DNA of 64,000 bases from Paenibacillus tritici (GCF_013204885.1 NZ_JABMKX010000003.1:1-64000), one strand, 5' to 3'. Counted from the stretch's first letter, positions 16,945 through 25,793 are shown. The notes: generated from the sequence alone by a model not told the origin. Translations and numbers: made by a program.

Positions 16945-17811
16945 ATGTGCCAGCAACCAGCAATTCCGCTCATCAATCATAATATCGTTTTTTATGGCGC
17001 AGGCTCCATGGCTGAAGCCATTGTGCGGGGAATGATCGCCCGGAATGTAGTGGAGTCGGGTAAAATCACTATGCTGAACCGCAGCAGCAACGAACGCCTG
17101 GCTGAACTCCGCAGCCGTTATGGCGTTCTCGGCACTAATGCTCCTGAGCAAAAAACCGAGGCCCTGCGCACTGCGCCAGTCATCGTCCTGGCGATGAAGC
17201 CCAAAGACGCAGCCGAGGCACTCCGCACTCTGGGCCCGCTGCTGTCGCCGGATCAGCTCGTAATCTCCGTGATCGCCGGATTGACCATCCGTACGATGCA
17301 AGGCTTGCTAGGCACACCGCAGCCCATTGTCCGCTCGATGCCTAACACCTCAAGCTCCATCGGCCTCGGGGCAACCGGTATCGCCTTCTCCAAGGAGGTT
17401 GGCGAAGAGAGCCGCCGTACTGCGCTTAACATTTTTGAAGCGGTTGGCTTAACGGCTGTCATTGATGAAGAACGGATGGAGACCTTAACCGGCATCTCCG
17501 GCAGCGGACCGGCTTACATCTACTACATGATGGAGGCGATGATTGCCGCCGGTATCCGCGGCGGACTGCCGCTGGAGCAGAGCCGCGAGCTGACTGTCCA
17601 GACGGTGCTCGGAGCAGCAAGAATGGTACAGCAGACCGGTGAAGAACCAGCCTCTCTGCGCAAAAAGGTTACCTCGCCGAACGGATCTACCCAAGCGGCG
17701 ATTGAAGTGCTGGAACGCGGTGATTTCTTCGAGACTGTAATCGCTGCTGTCAACCGCTGCGCCGAACGCTCCCGTGAAATGGGCTCGGCTCTTGAGAACG
17801 AGCTGCGTTAA
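16945..17811 (+). CDS. proC: pyrroline-5-carboxylate reductase
   Basis: 288 residues. The N-terminal Rossmann motif is VFYGAGSMAEAIVRG, followed by VLAMKPKD, SVIAGLTI, VRSMPNTSSSIGLGATG and the C-terminal dimer motif SGSGPAYIYYMMEAM plus VTSPNGSTQAAI. It completes proline synthesis by reducing pyrroline-5-carboxylate. AGGGGG is 10 nt upstream of the start, and proA ends 30 bp before. The N-terminus is some 13 residues longer than usual before the first beta strand (MCQQPAIPLINHN). It is the last gene of proBAC and converges on dnaD across a repeat-filled spacer. Confidence 0.95.
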   Translation: MCQQPAIPLINHNIVFYGAGSMAEAIVRGMIARNVVESGKITMLNRSSNERLAELRSRYGVLGTNAPEQKTEALRTAPVIVLAMKPKDAAEALRTLGPLLSPDQLVISVIAGLTIRTMQGLLGTPQPIVRSMPNTSSSIGLGATGIAFSKEVGEESRRTALNIFEAVGLTAVIDEERMETLTGISGSGPAYIYYMMEAMIAAGIRGGLPLEQSRELTVQTVLGAARMVQQTGEEPASLRKKVTSPNGSTQAAIEVLERGDFFETVIAAVNRCAERSREMGSALENELR

Positions 17812-17857
17812 TCTATTGGCATTATTCCTGTTATTATTTTGAGCTACTGTTTCTAAC

Positions 17858-17906
17858 ACAGACAGCCCGCAGATTCTTCCGGAGGAAGGAACTGCGGGTT
17901 GTCTGC
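17858..17906 (+). terminator. stem-loop after proC, probable operon end
   Basis: Stem CAGACAGCCCGCAG / CTGCGGGTTGTCTG (17859-17872 and 17892-17905) with one wobble. No clear T tract follows, so termination is likely but not certain. Confidence 0.5.
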
Positions 17907-17967
17907 TGTCTGCGGGTAAACTAGGGGTAACCTACAGGTATTACAAGAACAAACTTGGCTTAAGCTG

Positions 17968-18138
17968 TGAAACATCGTGGACTCTGTGTAACACACTGGG
18001 ATCTTTGAAACACACTAAGATCTTTGAAACATACCGGACTCTGTGAAACACGCTGGACTCTTTGATACATAGCGAACTCTGTGAAACACGCTGGACTCTT
18101 TGATACATACCGAACTCTGTGAAATACGTTGGAGCTTA
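17968..18138. repeat. tandem array, nine 19-bp units
   Basis: Nine head-to-tail units at exactly 19-bp steps, consensus TGAAACACRCTGGACTCTK. Alternate units are more alike (for example GAAACACGCTGGACTCTT and GATACATAGCGAACTCTG), suggesting later duplication of a 38-bp double unit. No coding potential is evident. Confidence 0.85.
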
Positions 18139-18157
18139 GGCCGCAGCCTCCGTCAAT

Positions 18158-18603
18158 CTGTGGGATTTATACCTTTGAATCTTGCTTGCCGCCCACTTTC
18201 GGCAGATTCAGAAGGGTTTATACCTTTGGTTTCTTCACTCCGCCTGCTTCTGGGGGATTCAGTAGGATTTATACCTTTGGTTTCCTCACACCGCCCACTT
18301 TCGGCGGAATCAGTGGGATTTATACCTTTGGCTTCCTCATATCGCCCACTTTCAGCCGAATCAGTGGGATTTATACCTTTGGTTTCTTCATACCGCCCAC
18401 TTTTGGCGGATTCAAAGGGATTTATACCTTTGGTTTCTTCACTCCGCCCACTTTTGGCGGATTCAGTGGGATTTATACCTTTGGTTGCCTCACGCCACCC
18501 ACTTTCGGCGGATTCAATGGGATTTATACATTTGGTTTCTTCATCCCGCCCACTTTTGGCGGAATCAGTGGGATTTATACCTCTGGTTTCCAATTTTAGC
18601 CTA
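18158..18603. repeat. 51-bp tandem repeat array, subfamily A (nine units)
   Basis: TTTATAC recurs at 18166, 18217, 18268, 18319, 18370, 18421, 18472, 18523 and 18574, i.e. exact 51-bp steps. Each unit holds CCGCC-N7-GGCGG, a GC-rich hairpin, plus GGGATTTATACCTTTGGTTT. As 51 is divisible by three, several frames stay open through the array (17-residue peptide repeats), but no frame has a convincing start, so I treat it as non-coding. Confidence 0.85.
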
Positions 18604-18940
18604 CTTCCGGCGGAATGAGGTGCACTTCTGCTCCTTATTTTCGCCTCCCGCCTACTTCCGGCGGAATGGAGTGCACTTTTGCTCTTTATTCCCGCTTCCC
18701 GCCTACTTCCAGCGGAGTGGGGTGCACTTTTGCTCCTTATTTTCGCCTCCCGCTTACTTCAGGCGGTATGGGGTGCACTTTTGCTCTTCATCCCCGCTTT
18801 CCGCCCACTTCCGGCGGTATGGGGTGCACTTTTGCTCCTTATTCCCGCCTCCCGCCTACCCCCGGCGGAGTGAGGTGCACTTTTGCTTCTTATTCCCGCT
18901 TCCCGCTCACTTCCGGCGGAATGGGGTGTACTGCGGGCGA
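18604..18940. repeat. 51-bp tandem repeat array, subfamily B (seven units), in phase with A
   Basis: GTGCAC or GTGTAC recurs at 18620, 18671, 18722, 18773, 18824, 18875 and 18926, again exact 51-bp steps. The GGCGGA of the last A unit (18558) and the first B unit (18609) are also 51 bp apart, so the register is unbroken. The units share the CCGCC...GGCGG hairpin with subfamily A but have a different second half (GTGCACTTTTGCTCCTTATT). Confidence 0.85.
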
Positions 18941-18981
18941 CCTTCACTTTTACTCCCAACAGACGAACTCCCAACCATCGC

Positions 18982-19029
18982 ATCAGCAAGAACACCCCCG
19001 CAGGAAGCTGCGGGGGTGTTCTTGCTGAT
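18982..19029. repeat. perfect 22-bp stem-loop with GAAG loop
   Basis: ATCAGCAAGAACACCCCCGC continues to 19003 and is exactly complementary to 19008-19029 around a GAAG tetraloop at 19004-19007. No T tract follows on either strand. It could act as a barrier or weak terminator for either converging transcript. Confidence 0.75.
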
Positions 19030-19082
19030 CCGGGGCAGTGTGCCCCTCAATCCAATTTTACTAACTTAAGCTGTTTCGTTCA

Positions 19083-19260
19083 CCTACAGTTCACTCCTAG
19101 CTCACCAACAGCTCACTCACAGTTCGCTTATAAGCTCATCTACAGCTCATGTATAACTCACTCACATTTCACCTATGGCTCACACTTATAGCTCACCAAC
19201 AGCTCACTACGGCTCACTTATAGCTCACCAACGGCTCACTTACGCTCACTCACAGCCCAC
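19083..19260. repeat. degenerate short tandem repeats (AGCTCAC motif)
   Basis: About a dozen 12-14-bp units related to AGCTCACCAAC / GGCTCACTTAT run up to the dnaD stop codon. Divergence between units is high. No gene is visible. Confidence 0.6.
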
Positions 19261-20028
19261 TTACCGTCCCCCACCCCGGAACTTCTGGGAATAGGCTTTG
19301 ACATCCTGGGCGTTTTTGACCCGGTTGCGGGCCCATTCCAGCAGGATGCGGTCAATATAGCGGAAATGAACTTTGCCGGCGAAGACAGATTCCTTGAGCG
19401 CCAGCAGAATCAGCTCTTCGGGATACCGGTCTTCATCCACCCAGCCGGAGATGGACTCACATTCCATCGGTGACAACGGGCGGCCGAATTCCTTCTCGAA
19501 AATGCTGAACAGACTCCGGCTCTCCTCGGCGTCTTGCCCCGCCGGTGCCGCCGGACGGCCATAACCGCCCTCCGGGGCGGGAGCCCCGGAGTAATGGGCA
19601 GCTGCCCGTGAACCCGGCTCACTCCCGGCCCGGCCCGGCTTCTCCTGAGGATTCGCCTGCGCGATTTCCGCCAGAAAACCGCCGAGCTTGGCGTACAGGC
19701 CGGAGAAGTTGTAGCGCTCATAATGGATGTCCCGCAGCTCGTCGTTATCTCCGTCGATGCTGATGAACCCTTCCTTCATGAGCTTCTGCAGCTCTCCGGC
19801 AAGCACTGAGATGCTGCGCCCGGTTACGGCCTGCAGCTCCTCCAGTGAAGGGAAGTCTATGCCCTCCACTTGCCTGAAGGAGAGCAGGTGAATCAGCAGC
19901 ATCGCCTCACTGCCGGTGAGATTCAGCTTCCTGTAATATTTCAAGAGTGCATAAGGAATGACGGCCATGCCGTTCTCCAGGCCAAAAGCAACGCCTTCGC
20001 CCCAGGTACTCCAACCTTTTCCGTCCAT
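19261..20028 (-). CDS. dnaD: DnaD-family replication initiation protein
   Basis: 255 residues. The N-terminal winged-helix DDBH1 domain (about 20-125: AVIPYALLKYYRKLNLTGSEAMLLIHLL) and the C-terminal DnaD/DnaB domain (about 175-240: FSIFEKEFGRPLSPMECESISGWV and FRYIDRILLEWARN) are clear. A 45-residue Pro/Gly/Ala-rich linker separates them, longer than usual. DnaD loads the replicative helicase with DnaB and DnaI at origins and in PriA restart. It follows asnS by 23 bp, as in B. subtilis, but nth is not next to it. The stop codon abuts a repeat block. Confidence 0.92.
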   Translation of the reverse strand: MDGKGWSTWGEGVAFGLENGMAVIPYALLKYYRKLNLTGSEAMLLIHLLSFRQVEGIDFPSLEELQAVTGRSISVLAGELQKLMKEGFISIDGDNDELRDIHYERYNFSGLYAKLGGFLAEIAQANPQEKPGRAGSEPGSRAAAHYSGAPAPEGGYGRPAAPAGQDAEESRSLFSIFEKEFGRPLSPMECESISGWVDEDRYPEELILLALKESVFAGKVHFRYIDRILLEWARNRVKNAQDVKAYSQKFRGGGR

Positions 20029-20051
20029 ACGTTAGCCCCCTTTGCCCTTCC

Positions 20052-21347
20052 TTACGGGTAAAGACGGTACAGTGTACGAGGGAAGGCAATCGTCTCACGC
20101 ACATGGTCTAGACCACAAATCCATGCTACTGTACGTTCCAGCCCCAGACCGAAGCCGGAGTGTGGAACCGTGCCGTAGGTGCGGAGATCCATGTACCATT
20201 TGTAGGTGTCCATCGAAAGATTATGTTCTTTGAAGCGGGCCTCCAGCAGCGCCGGATCGTCAATACGCTGTGATCCGCCGATGATCTCCCCGTAACCTTC
20301 AGGAGCGATCATATCCGCACACAGCACCACTTCAGGACGCTCAGGATGCGGCTTCATATAGAAGGCCTTGAAGGAAGCCGGATAATGGGTAATGAATACC
20401 GGTCTGTCGCTCATTTCGGCAATTGCCGTTTCGTGAGGAGCCCCGAAATCATCGCCCCAGGCGATTTCATAGCCTTTTTCATTCAGGAACTTGATGGCAT
20501 CGTCATAGCTGATCCGCGGGAACGGAGCTTTGATGTTCTCCAGTTTCGAGACATCGCGGCCAACCGCTTCCAGCTCGGCACGGCAGTTCGTAAGTACGGA
20601 CTGCACCACGAAGCTGATGAATTCTTCCTGCACGCACAGGCTCTCTTCATGATCCGTGAAGGCCATTTCCGGTTCGATCATCCAGAACTCGATCAAGTGG
20701 CGGCGGGTTTTGGATTTCTCTGCACGGAAGGTAGGTCCGAACGAATATACGCGTCCCAGAGCCATTGCTGCGGCTTCCATATACAGCTGTCCGCTTTGGG
20801 TCAGATAGGCATCCTCTTCAAAATACTTCGTATGGAACAGGTTGGTAGTCCCTTCTGCTGACGTCGGCGTCAGAATCGGCGGATCTACCTTCGTGAAGCC
20901 ATGCTCATTGAAAAACTGCTGAACCGCGCGGATAATCTCCGCACGAATCACCATAACTGCCCGCTGCTTGGAGGAACGCAGCCAGAGATGACGGTGATCC
21001 ATCAGGAAATCGACGCCATGCTCCTTCGGGGTAATCGGATAATTCTCGGTCAGATGAATAATCTCAATTCCCGTAACCGTCATCTCGTAGCCCGACTGGC
21101 TGCGGGGCTCTTCGCGGATAATCCCGGTCACATACAGTGAGCTTTCCTGGGTCAGGCTCTTGGCATCATTCCAGACCTGCTCGGGCACTTCTGATTTCAC
21201 CACGACACCCTGAATATACCCGGTACCGTCGCGAAGCTGCAGGAACTGAATTTTACCGCTGGAGCGCTTGTTGTTGACCCAAGATCCGATCACAACACTC
21301 TCTCCGACATGCTCGTTCACGTTCTTGATTACACTCTTATTAGCCAT
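20052..21347 (-). CDS. asnS: asparaginyl-tRNA synthetase
   Basis: 431 residues, normal length. An OB-fold anticodon-binding domain (about 10-110, [24 protein letters not shown]) is followed by the class II catalytic domain with motif 2 ([30 protein letters not shown]) and motif 3 ([16 protein letters not shown]). It charges tRNA-Asn. It forms a unit with dnaD. The B. subtilis neighbour aspB is absent upstream, where ackA is found instead. Confidence 0.96.
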   Translation of the reverse strand: MANKSVIKNVNEHVGESVVIGSWVNNKRSSGKIQFLQLRDGTGYIQGVVVKSEVPEQVWNDAKSLTQESSLYVTGIIREEPRSQSGYEMTVTGIEIIHLTENYPITPKEHGVDFLMDHRHLWLRSSKQRAVMVIRAEIIRAVQQFFNEHGFTKVDPPILTPTSAEGTTNLFHTKYFEEDAYLTQSGQLYMEAAAMALGRVYSFGPTFRAEKSKTRRHLIEFWMIEPEMAFTDHEESLCVQEEFISFVVQSVLTNCRAELEAVGRDVSKLENIKAPFPRISYDDAIKFLNEKGYEIAWGDDFGAPHETAIAEMSDRPVFITHYPASFKAFYMKPHPERPEVVLCADMIAPEGYGEIIGGSQRIDDPALLEARFKEHNLSMDTYKWYMDLRTYGTVPHSGFGLGLERTVAWICGLDHVRETIAFPRTLYRLYP

Positions 21348-21368
21348 GCCTACAATCTCTCCTCTAAT

Positions 21369-22577
21369 TTAGCCGTTGATTCCTTGCACAATACGATAAG
21401 TATCGCGAGCGATCACAAGCTCTTCGTTCGTGGGTACCACAAGGACCTGTACCTTGGAATTCTCTGTAGAGATACGCCGCGGATCGCCCGAACGAACCTT
21501 GTTGGCTTCTGCGTCAAGCTCAATGCCCAGGTAAGACAGGTTGTTCAGCACCTTCTCGCGGAGCAGTGAAGCATTCTCGCCTACACCGGCGGTAAAGACG
21601 ATAATATCCGCACCGTTAAGGGCCGCGGTATAAGCTCCGATATATTTGCGCAGACGGTATTCATACATTTCAAAAGCCAGGGAAGCATTCGGCTCGCCCT
21701 TCTCGTACCCTTCAATAATCTCACGCATATCGCTGCTGATCCCGGAGATCGCCAGCATACCGCTGTGCTTGTTAAGCATAGAGTTGACCTCACCGTGAGT
21801 CAATTCTTCCTTGTTCATCACATAAGGAACAATGGCCGGGTCAATGTCACCGCTGCGCGTGCCCATCATCAGACCCTCAAGCGGAGTCATACCCATGGAA
21901 GTATCTACAGATACACCTCCTTCGATAGCCGTCAGACTTGCACCATTACCGATGTGACAAGTAATAATCTTCAGTTCTTCCAGAGGACGTCCGACAAATT
22001 CTGCCGCTGCCTTGCTTACATAATCATGGGAAGTACCGTGGAAGCCGTAACGGCGGATCTTATATTTGCTGTACAGCACTCTTGGGATTGCATACAGGTA
22101 TGCTTTCTCTGGCATCGTCTGATGGAAGGCTGTATCGAAAATAACCGTCTGAGGTACACCCGGCATATTGCTCTCGGCAGCAAGAATTCCGAGCAGCGCA
22201 GCAGGGTTATGCAGCGGAGCCAGGTCGAAGAGACGGCGGATTTCACTTTTGGCTTCCGTAGTGACAAGCGCGGATTCCTTGAAGCTCTCTCCGCCGTGTA
22301 CCACGCGATGTCCCACAGCATTGATCTCGTTGATGGAAGCAACGACGCCATGCTCTTTGTCAGTCAGATTAGCCAGAACCTTGCGGATAGCCGTAGTGTG
22401 TTCCAGAATTTCACTGACTTCTGTAACTTCCTGCTTACCGGTTGGTTTGTGAGTCAGAATGGAGGAATCCATACCGATACGCTCTACAAGACCCTTCGCC
22501 AGTACGGATTCATCCGTCATGTCATAGAGCTGATATTTCAAAGAAGAACTGCCTGCGTTAATTACTAATACTTTCAT
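21369..22577 (-). CDS. ackA: acetate kinase
   Basis: 402 residues. The ASKHA-fold signatures are KVLVINAGSSSLKYQL at the N-terminus, IFDTAFHQTMPEKAYLYAIP, HIGNGASLTAIEGG and FTAGVGENA. The enzyme interconverts acetyl phosphate + ADP and acetate + ATP in overflow metabolism. Its ATG overlaps the stop of the upstream 3-hydroxyacyl-CoA dehydrogenase by 4 bp, implying translational coupling. The usual partner pta is not in the window. Confidence 0.96.
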   Translation of the reverse strand: MKVLVINAGSSSLKYQLYDMTDESVLAKGLVERIGMDSSILTHKPTGKQEVTEVSEILEHTTAIRKVLANLTDKEHGVVASINEINAVGHRVVHGGESFKESALVTTEAKSEIRRLFDLAPLHNPAALLGILAAESNMPGVPQTVIFDTAFHQTMPEKAYLYAIPRVLYSKYKIRRYGFHGTSHDYVSKAAAEFVGRPLEELKIITCHIGNGASLTAIEGGVSVDTSMGMTPLEGLMMGTRSGDIDPAIVPYVMNKEELTHGEVNSMLNKHSGMLAISGISSDMREIIEGYEKGEPNASLAFEMYEYRLRKYIGAYTAALNGADIIVFTAGVGENASLLREKVLNNLSYLGIELDAEANKVRSGDPRRISTENSKVQVLVVPTNEELVIARDTYRIVQGING

Positions 22578-23446
22578 ACCCGGTCACCATCCTTGTCATA
22601 CTTGAAGAAGCCTTCGCCCGATTTTGTACCCAGTTGTCCGGCACGCACCATCTTTTTGAGAATTGTAGATGGACGATACTTGAGTTCGCCGTATTCACGG
22701 AACATGTTCTCAAGTGCGGCAAGAACGGAATCCAGACCGAAGCGGTCTGCCATTTCAAGCGGCCCGTTCTGGAACTGGTAGCCAATACGCATAGCGTCAT
22801 CAATATCTTCAGGAGAAGCGACACCTTCCTGCAGCACATGCATAGCCTCGTTAATGAACAGGCAAATGAGGCGCGAAGATACAAATCCGGGGGATTCGTA
22901 GATCATGACGCCTTTTTTCTCTACAATCTCATCAACAAAGGCTTTGGTATCTTCAAAAGTGCTGTCTGAGGTCTTCAGGCCGCGCACGATTTCAACCAGA
23001 TCTACCTTTCCTACAGGATGTATGAAGTGCATGCCGATCACGCGTTCCGGATACATTGTCGAGCTTGCAAGCTCCGTCAAGCTGAGCGTTGACGTATTGC
23101 TGGCAAGAATAATGTGGCTCGGACACACCTGATCAAGCTGATTGAATACCTTTTGCTTCGCTTCCAGATCTTCAACGATGGTCTCAATGACCATATCGCA
23201 GGAGCTGAGTTCAGCGAAATGTGTCACTTTTTGGATGCGGGCCAGAATCAGCTTTTTCTCCGCCTGGGTAATCGCCCATTTCTCCAGCTGTTTGTCGAGA
23301 CTGGTCTCAATCATTTCGTAGGAGTAGTTCAGTCTTTCTGCAGTTTTCTCCACCAGCATAACATCCAGGCCCTTGGCTGCCAGCATTTCGGCAATCCCTT
23401 GTCCCATTGTGCCTCCGCCGATGACACCGATCTTTTTAAAATTCAT
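22574..23446 (-). CDS. 3-hydroxyacyl-CoA (3-hydroxybutyryl-CoA) dehydrogenase
   Basis: 290 residues, the length of single-domain Hbd/MmgB enzymes. The NAD-binding motif is IGVIGGGTMGQGIAEMLA; the catalytic region includes ASNTSTLSLTELA and MHFIHPVGKVDLVEIVRG, and the C-terminal domain has SPGFVSSRLICLFINEAM and PLEMADRFGLD. It oxidises or reduces 3-hydroxyacyl-CoA. AAAGGATGG precedes the start. The 4-bp overlap with ackA suggests a joint role in acyl-CoA or acetyl-CoA overflow, for example butanoate-type metabolism; substrate length is not certain. Confidence 0.9.
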   Translation of the reverse strand: MNFKKIGVIGGGTMGQGIAEMLAAKGLDVMLVEKTAERLNYSYEMIETSLDKQLEKWAITQAEKKLILARIQKVTHFAELSSCDMVIETIVEDLEAKQKVFNQLDQVCPSHIILASNTSTLSLTELASSTMYPERVIGMHFIHPVGKVDLVEIVRGLKTSDSTFEDTKAFVDEIVEKKGVMIYESPGFVSSRLICLFINEAMHVLQEGVASPEDIDDAMRIGYQFQNGPLEMADRFGLDSVLAALENMFREYGELKYRPSTILKKMVRAGQLGTKSGEGFFKYDKDGDRV

Positions 23447-23550
23447 GTAAAAGTCTCCATCCTTTCAGGTATCTATACTTCTGTATTGTACCTTGTCTGT
23501 CGTAAAAAATAAGTAGCCCGACATATAATGATATCTTAGCATGTCTGAAA

Positions 23551-23588
23551 AGTAAAAAAAAATAACCGGCATAAAGAATTATGCCGGT
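23551..23588 (-). terminator. terminator overlapping the FtsH-like stop codon
   Basis: Perfect stem ACCGGCATAA / TTATGCCGGT (23565-23574 and 23579-23588) with AGAA loop, followed by eight T on the minus strand. The stop codon lies inside the stem. Confidence 0.88.
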
Positions 23589-25081
23589 AAAAGGACACTG
23601 TCACGAAATTGACAACGAAATTGCTCTCCGGAGAGAACTTCTTCCTTCATTAAAATGTCAAGAGAGTAATCAAATACATTTCTTTGCTTCTCCAGCAGCT
23701 CCTTCGTACGGATCATCAGTTCATCCAGGATTTTACTATTCTCCTTCATCAGCTCTTCCGTGGTAACCATCTGCAGATTCGCAATTCCGAGTGAGGTAAG
23801 TCCTGACTTCATCATGGTCTCGACAATATTCAGCGCCTGGTCGAAATCTCCGCGGGAGCCGGTACTGCGTCCTCCGTAATACATCTCTTCGGCGGCGGCT
23901 CCGCCCAAGGCAATCATAATCTGATTCTCCAGATAATCCTTCGTATACAGATACTGCTCGGTCTGCGGATTATGCCGTACATATCCGAGAGCCTGCCCGC
24001 GCGGGGTCAGCGTGACCTGACTGACGCTTCCGGGACGAAGCAGTTCAGCCATAATAGCATGTCCAAGTTCGTGAATCGCCACACGCTTCTTCTCTTCATG
24101 GTTGGTCTCGCGGTCGGTCTTCTCGCCCATCATCACTTTGTCGATCGCCATCGAGAGATGACGCTGCTCCACCTGGGTCAGATTCTCACGCATCATGTAG
24201 ATCGCCGCTTCGTTCATCACGCTCTCCAGCTGTGCCCCTGAGAAGCCGTAGGCCTCTTCGGCAATTTTGTCCAAGCTTACCGTCTCGTGCAGCGGTTTGT
24301 TCTTGGCATGGAGATCGAGAATCGACTTGCGGCCTTTCTTGTCAGGCATATCGACCTGAATATGCCGGTCAAAACGGCCAGGGCGCAGCAGCGCCGAGTC
24401 CAGCATCTCTTTGCGGTTCGTGGCGGCTACCAGCAGAATACGCGGGGCATCATTGTTATAGATCCCGTCCATCTCGGTCAGCAGCTGATTAAGGGTCTGG
24501 TCATATTCACGTTGTTGTCCGCCTTCGCGTTTACCGCCAATGACGTCGATCTCATCAATGAAAATAATGGCGCTTTCCTTGTTCTCCTTGAGCGCGCGCG
24601 TGCGGGCATCCTTGAACAGATCGCGGACGCGCCCGGCACCGACGCCGACATACATCTCTACAAATTCACTGCCTGAAGCAGCCACAAACACCGAGTTGGT
24701 ATAATGGGCGGCAGCTTTGGCCATCAGGGTCTTGCCTGTTCCCGGAGGGCCGGTAAGCAGAATTCCCTTGAGCGGGCGAATCCCGAATTTGCTGATTTCT
24801 TCATGACGGATGAGGAAGTCAAGGGCTTCACGCAGCTCCTGCTTGGCATTGTCCTGTCCGCCGATTTCTTCAAAGGTCAGCTTGGACGGGCCGTTCTTCT
24901 TGCGTTTCTTATCTGCGCCTGCATTGACGGCCAGACCGCCGCGCGCATGGGCAATGAATAGAAGTGCAGAGACCATGCCGAGCGCTATGATTACCGGAAA
25001 GATATTAATCCCGACAAAAACCATAAAAATCAGCATGACCGGAACAGCTCCGGCTAGTATTTCTTTCCAATACTTAAGCAT
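23579..25081 (-). CDS. FtsH-like membrane AAA+ protease lacking the extracytoplasmic domain
   Basis: About 500 residues from ATG 25081. Two closely spaced hydrophobic segments (about 7-45) replace the usual membrane-loop-membrane N-terminus; the ~70-residue external domain of FtsH is absent. The AAA module has GPPGTGKT (Walker A), IIFIDEID (Walker B) and the second region of homology ATNRKEMLDSALLRPGRFDR. The M41 protease has the zinc site HELGH and a downstream Asp in GDFDQALNIVETMM. It overlaps the upstream gene by 8 bp. Probably a second, divergent FtsH-type protease; substrate unknown. Confidence 0.88.
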   Translation of the reverse strand: MLKYWKEILAGAVPVMLIFMVFVGINIFPVIIALGMVSALLFIAHARGGLAVNAGADKKRKKNGPSKLTFEEIGGQDNAKQELREALDFLIRHEEISKFGIRPLKGILLTGPPGTGKTLMAKAAAHYTNSVFVAASGSEFVEMYVGVGAGRVRDLFKDARTRALKENKESAIIFIDEIDVIGGKREGGQQREYDQTLNQLLTEMDGIYNNDAPRILLVAATNRKEMLDSALLRPGRFDRHIQVDMPDKKGRKSILDLHAKNKPLHETVSLDKIAEEAYGFSGAQLESVMNEAAIYMMRENLTQVEQRHLSMAIDKVMMGEKTDRETNHEEKKRVAIHELGHAIMAELLRPGSVSQVTLTPRGQALGYVRHNPQTEQYLYTKDYLENQIMIALGGAAAEEMYYGGRSTGSRGDFDQALNIVETMMKSGLTSLGIANLQMVTTEELMKENSKILDELMIRTKELLEKQRNVFDYSLDILMKEEVLSGEQFRCQFRDSVLLPA

Positions 25082-25652
25082 TGTTCCACACTCCCATCTT
25101 GGCTGCCACACGCGGTAAAATAATAAACTTGCTCTCCGTGCCATTGCTCAGGCTCACATACACATTATTATCATCAATCTCTGTTGTAGCGGTAACCCCG
25201 CTGTACTTGCTGTCCTGCTCCTTAAGTCCATCAAGCTTGGCGGGGATTAATGTATACTTCCGGCTCTCCATGGCTTCCGCCACAGAGAACATCGCTTTAT
25301 CCCAATATTCATCCAGCAGAGCGCTGGTATCCTGTTCCACATCAAGCTTCAGTGTCCGGCCATTAATGGCTGCACTGCCTTCCTTCGACACATACTGTAC
25401 CAGCTCACGTAATTTCGTACCCGGCTGCAATTCAAGTTTCAAAGTGACTTCATTGCGTTTAATAGTAATATGGGAATCCTTCACTCCCTCATAAGAAGAT
25501 ACCAGCTTATGCAGCGGCTCCTGCACCACAAATTGACGGTAAGCATACCAGCCACCAAATAATAATGCAGCAGACAGCAGAGACGTTAGCAGTACAGGCA
25601 CAAGACGCAGTTTCAAGAAACGTCCTCCTCTCAATAATGACCGAACATCCAT
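25074..25652 (-). CDS. single-pass membrane protein with external domain, partner of the FtsH-like protease
   Basis: 192 residues. A short basic N-terminus precedes one membrane helix (about 15-37, LVPVLLTSLLSAALLFGGWYAY); the remaining ~150 residues are soluble and predicted outside the cell. The C-terminal region is strand-rich (DNNVYVSLSNGTESKFIILPR). I recognise no named family. Its stop overlaps the start of the FtsH-like gene by 8 bp. Since that protease lacks the normal external domain, this protein may supply it in trans; that is inference only. Confidence 0.72.
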   Translation of the reverse strand: MDVRSLLRGGRFLKLRLVPVLLTSLLSAALLFGGWYAYRQFVVQEPLHKLVSSYEGVKDSHITIKRNEVTLKLELQPGTKLRELVQYVSKEGSAAINGRTLKLDVEQDTSALLDEYWDKAMFSVAEAMESRKYTLIPAKLDGLKEQDSKYSGVTATTEIDDNNVYVSLSNGTESKFIILPRVAAKMGVWNNA

Positions 25653-25696
25653 CTATAATAATGACCAACCAGCGTGTCTAGCGCCCATCCGAGACT

Positions 25697-25716
25697 GACA
25701 TGCTCTTAAGCATGTC
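25697..25716. repeat. short perfect hairpin upstream of the FtsH-partner gene
   Basis: GACATGCT / AGCATGTC around CTTA. A TGATATACT extended -10-like box lies just upstream on the minus strand (about 25733-25741), so the hairpin would be in the 5' leader. Confidence 0.4.
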
Positions 25717-25793
25717 TTGATACAAGTAGTAGTATATCACAGGTGTATATACGATTTTACATAAAAGTGTGAATATATTTAAAATTTTTGATA

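Noticed and set aside
18153..18593. Minus-strand repeat protein (17-residue repeats)
   Set aside because: Open frames follow trivially from a 51-bp period; the frame starts at a TTG without a ribosome site and no frame has a signal or terminator.
18158..18603. CRISPR array
   Set aside because: Units abut with no unique spacers, and there are no cas genes nearby; they are tandem repeats.
18679..19191. Plus-strand Pro/Leu-rich open frames
   Set aside because: They are frames through the same repeat DNA, with no start signal.
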